Assembly: GCA_003342895.1 (NCBI GenBank)
Contig: PTFA01000082.1
Coordinates: 1,183,527 to 1,247,526 of the forward strand
DNA: 64,000 bases
Direction: 5' to 3'
From: Casuarius casuarius
Lineage: Eukaryota; Chordata; Aves; Casuariiformes; Casuariidae
The notes beneath the pieces were generated by a model. The model did not search any database and was not told the DNA's origin. It was given only the letters and a program-made list of their open reading frames with translations. Each line of letters begins with the position of its first letter. The stretch's first letter is position 1. Below are positions 28,988 to 41,050 of the stretch, piece by piece. A program made the position numbers and the translations under genes.

Positions 28988-29040
28988 AGACAGAAGTACA
29001 TATATATAGTTTCTACCTACTCCAAAAGCTTGAGGACACT

Positions 29041-29047
29041 TGCTTAC
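29041..29047 (-). promoter_or_regulatory. PRKN: Splice donor of PRKN exon 4
   Basis: On the minus strand the exon ends AGG and the intron starts GTAAGCA, a near-consensus U2-type donor. It falls on a codon boundary, at the position equivalent to the human exon 4 end (codon 178). Confidence 0.92.
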
Positions 29048-29166
29048 CCTTGCCAAAGTCAGCGTCCCTTGTTTACATACACCGCAGCGGACCCTCAGTT
29101 TCCCAGGTTTCACAGCTTGGCAGAAACTTTTGCAAAAAACATAAAAACTGTTGTAACTAGCAGCAC
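29048..29166 (-). CDS. PRKN: PRKN (parkin) exon 4, start of RING0 domain
   Basis: Parkin is a cytosolic RING-between-RING E3 ubiquitin ligase activated by PINK1 on damaged mitochondria. The minus strand here encodes SYNSFYVFCKSFCQAVKPGK followed by LRVRCGVCKQGTLTLAR. This aligns without gaps to human parkin residues 142-178, the first half of RING0. The four cysteines equivalent to C150, C154, C166 and C169, which bind zinc in RING0, are all present, as are K161 and R163 of the phosphate-binding pocket. The exon begins in phase 1 (GT completes a split codon) and ends on a codon boundary, exactly as human exon 4 does. It is 119 bp against 122 bp in human, so one codon is missing just before the conserved Tyr143, in the linker. 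Splice signals are CAG before the exon and AGG|GTAAGC after it. The frame stays open on both sides by chance, so the 149-codon open frame at 28781-29230 is mostly intronic. Identity is from remembered family sequence, with no database search. Confidence 0.96.
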
Positions 29167-29185
29167 CTGTGAGGAAGAAAATAAA
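29167..29185 (-). promoter_or_regulatory. PRKN: Splice acceptor of PRKN exon 4
   Basis: Read on the minus strand this is a pyrimidine-rich tract (TTTATTTTCTTCCTCACAG) ending in the CAG acceptor directly before the exon. The tract and the AG position fix the exon start at 29166 and give the phase expected for parkin exon 4. Confidence 0.9.
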
Positions 29186-31639
29186 GAAAACACTCAGTTT
29201 ATACTGCAAATGAGTAACAAACTGTAACAAAGGGTTTCTATTTGACTCTGTAAGTGAAATGTAAAGAAAATAGATTGACTAATTTTAAGGCCTGAAGACA
29301 GCATTGTGATCACATTGCTTGGTCTACTTAACACTTTACATGATCTCCTGTTTCTTGATCAATAGCTGCTGCTGCACTGTAACCCCTGGAAAACAAATCC
29401 TATCTTGAGTTAAAGTTTGCCACTGATGAGCACCCACTGTAATCTTTGGCAAGTGATGCATGTGATTAATTACCCCAACACTTAATTAATTACACATAAT
29501 TTTTGCCTTACTTCTAGTCTAAATTTGTCGAGCCTCAAGTTTTAGTGAGTCCAAATTGCATGACAGATTATTTGGATCAAGTTTAAAAGATTAGTTTGAT
29601 TGATAATACAACAAGCAAACAAATATTTAATTTAGCAAATTTAGTTTTATACATGGAAACCTGAAAACCATTTCTTTACTCTTGCTGGCAGCTGTATAAC
29701 CTAGCAAAGTTAGCAATCTCCTGCCAAGATATTAGGCCAAGTACATTTTCAAGGAAAATGAAATGAAACACATTCTGTTCTGTGAAACTATGGAACAGAA
29801 CGTGATATACAGAGAATTGTGTAAGCCTGGAGCAATGCTAATTATTTGATTTCACGTGCAATCCTGGTTATTGCTTTGAGTAAGCCACTTTTTAGGGTGA
29901 ATATTGTTATTCCTCAGGGAATAATGGAAGATTCATAGCATGCTGGTTTTAATCAAGACCAGCCATCTCTAGTTCAGAGACTCAAGCTTACTATCAGCAA
30001 TTGAGCTGAGCTCAAAATAAAGATTTCCTCAGATTTTCCCAATATCAAGAGGAATGGTTGTGGAGCTTTTCCCTATTAACAAGGGTGAACTTATAGGATC
30101 CACAGGAATCCCTGAGAGATCAAAAGTTTCCCATGGTTTTCTTCCCCATCTTCCTACTCTTCCCTACATTTTTCAGCAATATAATGTTCAAGTAAATTTG
30201 AATTTGATTGTATTACCACAGTAAATATCATCTCAAATAATATTTTCAAACAAGACTGAATTATTTTATTTTTACATGTCCTTCAGAATGATAAGGGCAA
30301 GACTGTTCTGCTAATGAAAATCCCTACTAATCCCTACCAATTCCATATTACACCTCTTCATAGGTGTCCTAACAGGACAACAGGTGCAATTAGTTTCCAA
30401 AACTCAACTTCACAGAACTCTGTTGTCAAAAAAATACAATGCAATCTAAGAAAAAGGATATAGATGTCTTCAAAGAACATTTACACTGCTGAAAGAACAA
30501 ATTTTATAACACATACTAAAAAGCATGCCAAACTTTTTCCAAGCCTACAGAAACATAAACCATGTGTCTAGATGATGTCAGTGATGTCTCCATTATTAAT
30601 TTTACTCAACTCACCTATCAAGTCATTATGCTATCATTATGTTTTCCTGGGAAATATTAATTACCACAACAGAACGTAAAGCATAACAGAATTATAACTA
30701 AACTTAGATTTTGTGGAAAATAAACACACATCCATCCATTCACACACATACACACTGCAATACATTAGATGAAATCATGCTCTTTTCATATGAATAAGTG
30801 CAACTGAGAGCACACTTCTCAAATCAGTCTATAACATAGATCTGAGATGAAGATGGTTCAAATAAAGAAAAAAAGGCATATGCTGAACTATTCAACATAC
30901 GGTACAAAGTTGAGCAGTGAATCCAAACCAAGTATGACAATTTTGAACATCGGGATCCGTATTCACTCATATCTTGCTTGAGACTCATCACACTAGGACC
31001 AAGAAGGGCACTTCTGGATTAGACCCAGTTTGAACTAAAATCCACAACCAAAATCTAAATCCTGGTATTGAAAATGAGAAAGAGTGCACTGGCAAAGGAT
31101 TGCCCCTTCCTTTTGGCAGTTCCACGAGGCAGGATCAGCATAAAACTGAAAAAAAAANCCCACTAAAAGACAGTAAATCTAAAGAACATTAAATTTAGCA
31201 CAATTTAAAGGAAATATTTCATGACTTAAATAAGCAAGAATGCTATTGCTAAAAGAAACCACCAGTATAAACAGGATCATTAGAGCCACTCACTCCTGAC
31301 TGATTTTCAGCTATACAAAGACCAGCTGTAGCAGGAGGTGAGAGCAGGGCTCTTCACCTATTTTCGTATCCCCACTCCCCTCCCTTTGCTCTGGTTTCTG
31401 CATGGACTTTGAGACCTAATTAGACTGCTGCTTCTATTTGTGCGCAGGAGCACTCATCCTGAGCAGATCTGTGAGCCACTACTCACTCTCCTCATTCAGT
31501 CCTACTCTTTGGATGGATTCCTGCTACCACTAATGAAATCCTTTCAGTCAAGCAGAACCATGTTATTAAGTACATGAGCCCTTATGGAATAAAATATTTT
31601 TGTTAATTGGGCTGATGCTTTTCCTGATCTAATCCTCCT

Positions 31640-31765
31640 GATGTCTTGTGTCCCTGTCTCCTATTTCATACCAACTTTATTTCAAGTAGTAAACTACTTA
31701 GGGCAGGAATCATGCTTTGTGCCTGCTTTGCGTTCTAAGCTCATTTCATCTGGACCCAAAGATAA
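31640..31765 (+). mobile_element. Possible L2/L3-like LINE 3' tail
   Basis: The segment GTAAACTACTTAGGGCAGGA followed by ATCATGCTTTGTGCCTGC resembles the common ancient LINE 3' motif of the type TGTAAGCTC..GGGCAGGGAC..TGTCT. The match is short and diverged, so this is only a suggestion. Confidence 0.3.
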
Positions 31766-33949
31766 AATTATATTATTGATAATACTCTGCAAAATATTCA
31801 TAGGATAGTATGGCATAAATCAGCATGACTGAATACTGCAGTAAAAAATAGCAGTCATAGGAGAGGCATGGAATGAGGCATAGTGCTGATTTACTGTAGA
31901 GGATAAATCTTGTGTGTTAGCTTGATATTTACTCCTTGCAAAAAAAACCTACGTTAGCCCAATTTTTTTTTCTTAGCACTTTCCTTTTTTCCCCCCCTCC
32001 TTTCTCATGAATACAAAAAGTACCCCCTAAACACATCCCCAACACACAAATTCAAAACACAACAAGAAATAAATTTATAGTATATTTAGTTGGAGCAGTT
32101 AAGCAACGCAGATTGATGCAGAGACCCAGAATAACTTTGGAAATGTCTCCTCCAGCAAGGCTTCTGGAGAGGCAGAGACCTACAGGAAGAGTGCTCTGAT
32201 TTTAAGGGAAAAGGAATAAATGGAGATTTTCAGCAGTCCGTCCACCATTTTATGCAGGTGGCTTTATACCAGTGTCACAAAGTGCAGTTACACTATTAGG
32301 TGCTTGTCCTAAGCAGCACCCCCAGGAATAGGGGAGACCGACGACAGAATTAAATGGGCAAATGCTGAACACTGGCATACTGTACCACACTGAAGCCCAG
32401 CATTACACTCTTCACTGACTTGCTAATGTCATTGAGAATCTTAGCATGACCCTTGACTGCGCCTGTATCCCCTTGACTCCCTTTTCAGAGGGGAACTGAG
32501 AGAAACAAGGACAAAGAGGCTTGCTTTATGCACCAGCTCTGATGTAGCAATATTAATAAGAATTATAATTATGGCACCATGCCAGTAATCACTAAAATTG
32601 CTGCAGCATCAACCTTACAACCTCGACTTTCCTCATTCGATCATGGTCTATAGGTTTTCATAAAACTTTCCATTAATATTTTATAACACTGGTACTCAGC
32701 AAGAATGTGCAGACACAGCAAATTACAAGTAAAAAAATGGACATCCTTTTTAAGTGCTGGTTCTGATACTGAAGGTGAGCATTAACACCATAAATAAATT
32801 AAATCATAACTACCAGTCTGTTTTGTAGGTATGTACACTGGGTGGATGGCAGAAGATTGAGGGAAAGAATCAAAGCGTGCTGTATCTGCAGTTATTGTTT
32901 TCTGCAGTCTCAATTTTCAGGTCCATATTCTACATATTTATGTGCCTGGCAAGGGTACCATAACAGTCTCTTCTGGCCATCAGTCATTGATATGCTGGTC
33001 TGGACAGCCACCCTTTTCCAGCTTTCCCACACCTGCTGGTATGCCAACACGTCTTTTGAAAAGCCAGTTATCCAAGTCTCTACCATTACATGATCCTTAT
33101 CCCTAAAGATGGTGCAACAAGGATCAGTCATTGTGTTGAGAAGCATTTTAATTTAATCTACCCTAAACTGAGATCAGCACCACCAGGAAGATGACCTTAC
33201 AAACCTGAGTTCTTATAGGTGCAAAAGCATTTTTCAGGACATGAACGCAAGCTGGCTTTTCAAGAACTCATCTCCAATACATCAAGCTTCAGATAAATTA
33301 GACTTAAAAATGCAGAAAAAAAATGCCTTTCAGTCTATTCAATTAGTAGCCAAATGAGTCATTTCCATTTGCATTGGTAAATTCTTCTCATAATTTGTTT
33401 CAACATAGCAAAAATCATTTTATGCTCAACTGCTTGGCAACACTGGTCTACCTTTCTTGCCCTTTGCACATGTGAGCACGCATATGGGACTGAATCTCTC
33501 AGGAAAAGTAAGCAACCATCTCCTTTCTGGAGTCCCAGGAAATGCACAACCTCCTTCCTGCGGTGGTCTGTTCTAGCACTTCAGTATCTACCATCAGAAA
33601 GGTATTTCTGTTTAGCTTTAATTTTCTGCACTGAAATTAAACTATTACTTTCTCTACTTTCCACCATAGATATGGAAAAATTTGTTTTCTTCCTCTTTGC
33701 AGCAGTACTTTATATTGGTTTTGACTTCCTTGGGGGTAGTCAACCCCAATATGGTAATTCTTTTCTTATAGCTAGTACTCTCTAGAGTTCAAAACATTTT
33801 TCTTGAACTTCTCTTTAAGCAGTGCTAAGTGCAGCTCCCAAACTTAACCTAAATTCCAGCTGAAGTCTTTCTACTGCTGAGCACAGAAGTTTTTAAGGCA
33901 TCTTACAGGTCATACTTCTGTTTACATATTCCTGTATAATATTTCCCTT

Positions 33950-34760
33950 AACTTGATGGGTATAACATTTTTGATTCCTGTTCAGTCCGATCTACAAAGA
34001 ATCTCCAAAGCCTTGTCTGCTTAATCTGTTGTAACCCATTCTGTATTTGTGTGTCTGACTACTGCCAGACAAGTGCAATTCTTTGGGCTAGCTCCCACTG
34101 AGCAGCATGATGTTTTTTTCCATACCACACTTCCAATTTGTCATGATCAATTTGAATTCTAAGGCTGCCCTCCAGTTTATTGGCAATCCCTCCTAGCTTG
34201 GTGATACCTGCAGATTTAGTAAGTGTCTATTCCATCATCTCGTTTGTTAATGAGAATATTGATTAATATCAGATGTAGNGAAGACCCATTCAAGATATCC
34301 CTCCATTTTGATGATGAACTACTAATAACTACTCTCCATCTACAAATTAGCAGACAAGTTCATCGCAATTGAACTGTATTTTTATCTATACAAGAGCTCT
34401 CAGTTTGCTAAAGACAGGATCATGCTAAACCGTCAAAAATCTTACAAATGTGAATATGTGAAATCTGTTCCTTTGTCTTTCCACAATTCAACATGATCTG
34501 TTTTTTTGATGAATTCAGGTTGGTTGTTACTGTTGTCCTTGGTTTCTTCCAGATGCTTGCAGATAGTTAGATTATTTGTTCTAATATTTTCAGGAACTAA
34601 AATTAAGCTTTTCCTAGGCTTTTCAATTGCTTTTTAAAAACACCACCAGATTTCCTCGTTCCCCCACGCCCATTCTTCCTATATAGCATTTATTTTTATG
34701 AGTTCTAGAAGTTAGTTTAACAGTTCTGAAATTTCAGCCATTAGGGAAGATATTTACTTA
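33950..34760 (-). mobile_element. Ancient CR1/L3-like LINE relic, minus strand
   Basis: Read as + strand, TCCCTCCTAGCTTGGTGATA and CCTGCAGATTTAGTAAGTG are the reverse complement of the conserved CR1 segment that encodes the reverse-transcriptase FADD-like box. Further matches to the same old LINE family are AACTACTAATAACTACTCTC, AACATGATCTGTTTTTTTGA, TTCCAGATGCTTGCAGATAG and TTCTGAAATTTCAGCCATTA, all in the expected order. On the minus strand it is in the same sense as PRKN. It may extend down to about 33540 in a more diverged form. No intact frame remains. Confidence 0.72.
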
Positions 34761-37249
34761 GAAAGGATGCAATTATATTGAGGGGTCATAAAGTAGCAAG
34801 TTTAAAATTGGCATCAAGCAGAAAAAATAAGTCTGAGTTGTTTGAGTTTTTTCTTTTTAACTGTAAGCTATATCTAGAAGTGACAGCCCTAACAACAAAT
34901 GCAGTAAACCATAAAGCAAGAAACTAAGTAATCATGAACAGCAATTGAAGGTTCCAAGAGCTTCCAGAAGTTAAAGCAGCAGTATACATCGACTAACCTA
35001 CTAAGATAGCTTTGGTAATGGGACAAATTATATCCGTGGATCATGCTATAAGTGTTGGAAAAGAAGTTATTTCCATTTTTATTATATTTCCATACTAACC
35101 ATCAAACAACATGACAGAAAAGATAAGGTATCAGAGCATAATAACCTAAATTCATCACATCTCATTTCTAATATCCAGCAATAATTCCACCAAAAACCTA
35201 AGCTGAAGCCCTGTGTAAACTGAATGGCTTAAAGTATTTCATCAGAGGAGGACAGCATGTCTGTCATCTAGCAATGAGTGATAGGTCAAGATAACAATAA
35301 TAATAATTATAATTTTTCTCAAGTATAGATTGTGCTGAATGCATTGATGTAAGATGTTTAATATCTCCTTAAATACAAGAGAAATAATTTGCAACTAGAA
35401 TCATAATGAATGCTATGTAATCAACATGGTGTCAGAGTGCTGATTGCTACTTTTTCTACCAACATTATCATTCAAGTGAAGCTCACAATTGCTGGAGAAG
35501 CTTAATGACTTCCTACTTGGAGTTATCAGAAGTGTGTCTGAGGGCAGTACTAGAGTAGGGGGATTACAGAAAGATCAAGAGAAAAATTTTGGAGCATGAG
35601 GAAATAGCAGGAGGCACATCAGTCTCTGAAGCATTGTAACCCCCCTCTCTGTAAGCTCCTCTGAGAGCTTCTCCCCGCACCATCCCCGACCAGGGTTTAG
35701 CTATCTGTGTTCAAAAATTTACTTGAGGCCTAGTTCTGACACGGCCCACCAGCATAACCTTGGTTCAGGCTTTATAAGAAAATTATTAAGGTAAAAGAAA
35801 GAGCTGTGAAAAAGTCTGTAGAAGGATAAGAAAAGTAAAATGGCAGAAATAGAAATGATTGCTGAGATGGGGTCATTAGCTCAAGGATTCAAGGGGAAAA
35901 ATACCAACATGGAAAGCTATAATATCCCAAAGGAAAAAGATAGCAGGTTAACGGTCAACAGTTGGCCAGGTTTTAATCAAGTCATTGTTATCATCAGTGT
36001 GTCAATGTCAACAAATGGCAGCTTTGCAACACCAAGGATTTAATCTAGGGAGCAGTGGAAGCCAATCCTTCCCCTCCTGACTGATGCCTGCCTGGCAAAG
36101 ACTCTTGTGCCGTCTTATCAGCAGTGGTGAGAATACTAATGCTTAGCCTATCTTGATAATCTTAAATATCTTTTGTGCATTTCAGCCAACAAATAACTGC
36201 TTTTACTTCTGCTATCTACACATACCCTGCTTGCAGGTTCTCTTTGAACATGGATAAAAATGGCCCAAACACCATGCCCCAAAAGGGTAACACGATATCA
36301 GCATGTTCTAACAAGTAGGCTTGTGATTAATGACTGACATTACTCCAACTCCCTTGCAGAAACCAAAGCCCACCTAAATAAACGAAGGGCTCTTCACTAA
36401 CTTCAATAATTATTTGATCTGACTCTATGTTGACAGATAACAGTTTAATGATCCAAGAAACAGAGATGATAGGTTTACGCATTTACATTGGTCACCATTA
36501 AAATTCTTCTTTTCTCTCTACCGTATTTTCTGTGTTAAATATTTGTTGATCTACATCTTGGATGTGGAAAAGAAATGAAGGATGAAATAAGCCATACTGC
36601 AGATTGTATAAGATCAGACCAACTACTTCTTCCCATTTAGTTTTAGGGAAGTATACAGTAAGTTATCCAGACCTGAGTATCAGAAGTCTGAGATGAAATT
36701 TCCCTAGTTTAAATCAGGAGCTGGTCTCAGAAATAGATGAATCCTTTGTTCCACTTTCAAGAGCAGTTTATTCATCATTTTATATCTCCAAAATCTCCAG
36801 TAACTTTTAAACAATGCATATTTAACAGGGGGCAGGGCTTGGCACTGAAAACCACCATGAAATCCAACCTGTATCTCTGCTTTCCTGCTTTCAAGTAGCT
36901 AACAGCTCGGCTGCTTAGCTATTGAATGAGTGAAGATCCCATTTTCAGTATTTCATTTTCCTTTTTAGATTGTTATCCAATCAAAAATCCATTTCAGTAT
37001 CAGCCAGTACAGGTAAGGCAGATTCTACTATTGCCCATGAACAGCATGTGCTAGTGAACAAGCACATATCCTCTAGCAGGTCTTTCACCCAGCTGGAACA
37101 CTATAAGCTTCTTTCCATAGCCTTTAACTAAATGTCACCACCCAGAGAGAACTGTGCCTCCCCCAAAACTCACACCAAGGGATAAAATAGCAGTTGGTCA
37201 CAAGTGGAGGCCAAGACATCAATGGATAAGCTGATCTGTCCTTTAATGG

Positions 37250-38143
37250 TTCATTCTCAACAAGTTTCCAATGACACGAAACTGGGAGACTAGTCAATAT
37301 GCTCAAGGGCAGGGTTGCTATTCAGAGGGACCAAGACAGGCTAGAAGAATGGGCCAACTGAAACCTTATGAAATTCAACAACAACAAATGAAAAGTCCTG
37401 AATCTGGGAAGGAATAACCCCTTGCAACAGTTTAGGCTGCAGACTGGCTGGCTGGTGAGCAGCTCTGCTGAAAAGGACCTGGGGGTCTGGGCAGACACCA
37501 AGCTAAGCATGAGCCCATAAGCAGTGTGCCCTGGCAGCAGAAAAGGCCAATGGCATCCTAGGTGGTATGAGCAGGAACAGAACCTGTAGATCAAGGGAAG
37601 TGATTATTCCTTCTACTCAGTACTCATTAGATCGTATCTAAAATACCATGTCCAGTTTTGGCCCCTCCAGGACACGAAAAGCATTGACAACTGGAGAAAG
37701 TTCAGCCAAGGACCACCAAGATGGTTGCAGCTGGAGCAAACTCCCTGTGAGGAAAGGCTGAGGGAGACGGACTTGCTCATCCTGAGGAAGGAATGACTTT
37801 GGACAGGCTGAACAGCAGCCCCCAGCCCAGACAGAGCCAGGCTCTTCACAGTGGTGCACTGTGGGAGGATGAGAGACAATGGACAAAAATTAAAACAAAA
37901 GAGGTGTAGAGATAAGGAGAAACTTTTTCACCTTGAGAACAGTCTGGCAAGGGAACAGGTTGCCCAGAGAGGTTGTGCAGTCTCCATCCTTGGAATTTTT
38001 CAAGACCACTCCAGATGAAGCTCTGAGCAGCCTGGTCTGATCTCATTCACAGCTGACCATGCTTTGAGCAGGAAGTTGGATGAGATCACCTCCGTAGGTC
38101 TCTTCCAATCTGAAGTATTCTTCTATTCTGTGATTCTATTATC
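37250..38143 (+). mobile_element. CR1 LINE fragment, 5'-truncated, avian type
   Basis: Recognisable CR1 landmarks run in order: ACACGAAACTGGGAGACTAG, TTCAGAGGGACCAAGACAGG, AACCTTATGAAATTCAACAA, GAAAAGGACCTGGGGGTCTG, GGTTGCCCAGAGAGGTTGTG and a 3' end TTCTATTCTGTGATTCTATT, the short-repeat tail typical of bird CR1. Internal deletions, notably around 37790-37840, and many substitutions break the reverse-transcriptase frame, so it is inactive. It is antisense to PRKN. The 5' edge is approximate. Confidence 0.93.
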
Positions 38144-38395
38144 TTACAGGTTTTACTTATAGGTGCATGAAGCTTATCTTGATATGCTGGCTTCATTTAC
38201 TACCTATTCCAACTCCAACAACTATTACTCAACTTCCTGAAGAGTAGTGGAAAGTAGACTTTCAAAGATATCCCTAGACCAAATGCACAAGACTTGCCCT
38301 TGAATCCTTCCCTATATTTCATTGGCAGTCTCCTTATCAACCAGCCTTTTGGTAAAAATCAGATTCAAAATCATTTTCTCATCATATAATAAGGG

Positions 38396-38433
38396 ATAAT
38401 AATAATAAATATATAATATAATATATAATAAAA
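38396..38433. repeat. AT-rich island (ATA/AT repeats)
   Basis: Thirty-eight bases composed almost only of A and T start as (ATA)n and pass into interleaved ATATAATATA units, about 250 bp past the end of a CR1 insertion. Confidence 0.92.
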
Positions 38434-38689
38434 GGGAGAATAAAATAGTTAGAACTGTACAAATATAACAGTTATATCCACATTAAGCAATATTTCTGGA
38501 AAACAGGAAAGAAAGAGAACAATGACAAGCCATCCATTTACCCCTTTCCCTCTTCCACTTCCCTGGCTGTTCATTACAGGCTTTTTATTTCTAAACTGAG
38601 AGACATACTTTGTAATTTTGCCAGATGGAACTTTGTAGCTCCTGTAACTTGCCAGTGAGATTTTTTTATCCAGAATGACTAATACGTAT

Positions 38690-38745
38690 GAATATATATT
38701 TATATATACATATGTGAATAATACATATATATGTATATGAATGTA
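38690..38745. repeat. AT-dinucleotide island with palindromes
   Basis: Interrupted TA/CATA repeats include the perfect 14-bp palindrome TACATATATATGTA at 38722-38735. Such a sequence can form cruciforms or act as a flexible region. It is the second AT island within 300 bp. Confidence 0.9.
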
Positions 38746-40804
38746 CAAAGTACACTCTTTGGTGGTGTATAATGTTAAATAGTTTAGTAAGAAATGAGAA
38801 AACAGCCCCTATTTTGCAGTTTTAACTTTCAAGTATCAGCAAAACCATTTACAAAAGGCTACAGTCTTTTAGTAAACATTTGGTGGTTTTCTCTGTAAGT
38901 TCATTTATTTATGAAGTTTTTACCCGCCAAGAAAATTAATGGAGATGTGAATGCAAAAGGCTACTCATTCATGATCTATGTTTGGAATTCTCTTCTCATC
39001 CCAATGAAATACCTTCTCTTTCCTAAACCCTCTTCAAAGCTAATTTCCTCACAAATATCCCATTACAAAAAGTATTAAAACTACCCTCTTCCTTTACTAT
39101 TTTTATACAAAAAGAGAAGGAAAAAGATGTTATGAAGTAGATTTCTCTGTGTATCCAAGTCTTCCATTTAGATTTTTAAGTTCCTTAGGACCTGAACTAC
39201 CTCATTTTTCTTGCCTTGTTAATGATGAACTTGTTGTGGAAGCTCTATATAGGTTAGTGATAGCACAGACCAATTATTTCAATATGCATGACTAGTTAAT
39301 CAAAAAAGCATTAGTCATAATGACTACAGACCTGATTCTGAAATCTCTAATCAGTCAAAACACCCATTATCATCCATGTGACTGTTTAAGTGAATAAAAT
39401 CTGAATAGAGATATTAGGAGCTACCTACTGTTTTCATTTGAATCATTATCACTATAATGATAATGATTACTGATTCTTTCCTTTAATTCGGCTATTTAAT
39501 AGAAGACACAGCTATAGGAAAGTCTTTCAACAGATTGAAAACTTCATAAAGCTAACATTGTTTCAGATTCCATTATATTTGCAATTACACTACTTCTGAT
39601 TTGTAAAAAGTTCACCAAATGTCAGAGACCCCTCAGACCATTTTCTTAATTTGCACACATGTAATGAAAAATACATGGATAGAAGTGAAAACCTATTACT
39701 CCATCTGTCCTCACTTTAAGAACTTTGCCTGGTTTAACACAATAGGAGAAAAAATATCTGCAGTATAAGCCCAGTAGTCTCAAATAAGTGAGAGTGCCCA
39801 CATAAAGCTAAGTAAGAAGTTTAAAAGTGAGTTTGCACTTCTGTATTTAAAAAAGATGAGATAATTATAAGATTCTATTCTCTCTCCAAAAGTAAAACTA
39901 GTATGCTCTACCTTTAACTTTCTGTTATTTAACTCTTCATCTCTGCCTGCAAATATTTCACAGGCAAATAGCATGTAGCCTTTCCCTCGCCATATTGCTG
40001 ATGCAAACATTTATAAAACTTTCTATCTAACGATGATTACAATTATTCTTTATGATGCCTGTCTAATTTAGACTGTGAGAATGGCATTTATTTGACAGTT
40101 AGATTCATCTAAGCTGGTCACGCTATATTCTATTGAGAAAAATGGGAGCTTTTATGGCCTGATTGAATTTAACCTAAAGCAGATACAAAAGATATAATAT
40201 AAATATGTCAGATAAATTGAGCCCTAAAATGGCCTGTTTCTCTCTGTTGTGGGGATTTAGAACTACTAGGTGCAGATATTCACATTGCAGACTTCTAAGA
40301 CTAGGTGAGATGAATCCCACTTGGTGACACACAAGAATTGATTTTTTGCCTGCAAATGTGTTAAACACCTCTGTATTTTGCTGTATAGATAAGAATATAA
40401 AACAGACTAAATCTTAAAAAAAGAATTTCTTCTGTTTAGACTCAGGCATGACTTCCAGAATGCCTATGTATCTCACAGAATTAAGGTAAATGGAAGACAC
40501 TACTTTATGTTTAGAAGAAAAAAGAAAAAGACCTGTCACTGCAACAAAGACTATGAATGAAAATAAGAAGAGAGAATATTAAGAAGAGCTGGAATTTGGC
40601 TGAAAAGGATGTAATGCCTGTGTAACAGGTGGACTATCAGAAGACTTCATAAAGGCACTGGGGGGACATATATCCTTCCAGCTCCTTCCCTCCTAGGAAA
40701 AATTTGTGTGTGCAAAAAGAGACTTCCATTGATCAAAAAATGCAAAAAAAATTATTTGCTCTGAAAAATTTCTAGCATCTGGAATGGGGTAGAGAACAAA
40801 TTTA

Positions 40805-41050
40805 TTAAGCTTTCTCTCTAAGTCTTTTTCCTAAAAGTCTTCTGCTTCCCATCTCATGAGCTTCACCATCATTTCCCTTTCTTTCTTTCATCCATTTTTG
40901 CCCTCCATTTTCTTGTTAGCTAGCTTTCCCCCACATCCTCCTTCCTCTCCTTTCTAAACATTCTATCTCATTCCCTTTCCTGATCTCTACACAAACTTTG
41001 TCTTTGTCTTAATTCTCAAATACATCCTTTTCTCCTTCAGTTTGCTGTCT
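40805..41050. other. Pyrimidine-rich tract (+ strand)
   Basis: Roughly 240 bp are dominated by C and T (CTTTCTTTC, CCTCCTTCCTCTCCTTTC and similar words). On the PRKN-sense strand this is a polypurine stretch. No splice acceptor role is implied on the gene strand. Confidence 0.6.

Larger units (their letters stand above)
1..29047 (-). other. PRKN: PRKN intron 4 (5' portion), non-coding
   Basis: Everything downstream of the exon 4 donor is intron. It is AT-rich, and open frames are short and do not resemble known proteins. No segment resembling parkin exon 5 (the region after residue 178) was recognised on the minus strand, so the intron probably continues beyond the window edge. Apart from the separately listed repeats, the stretches 1-4600, 5107-7267, 7981-17498, 17518-21086, 21115-22837 and 23143-27507 look like ordinary unique intronic DNA. 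Confidence 0.85.

Noticed and set aside
28781..29230. 149-codon minus-strand open frame as a complete small gene
   Set aside because: Only 29048-29166 matches parkin. The codons before it lie in a pyrimidine tract ending in a splice acceptor, and those after it follow a GTAAGC donor, so the rest is intron read through by chance.
37322..38046. Several minus-strand open frames of 60-90 codons
   Set aside because: They are antisense frames of the CR1 copy at 37250-38143.
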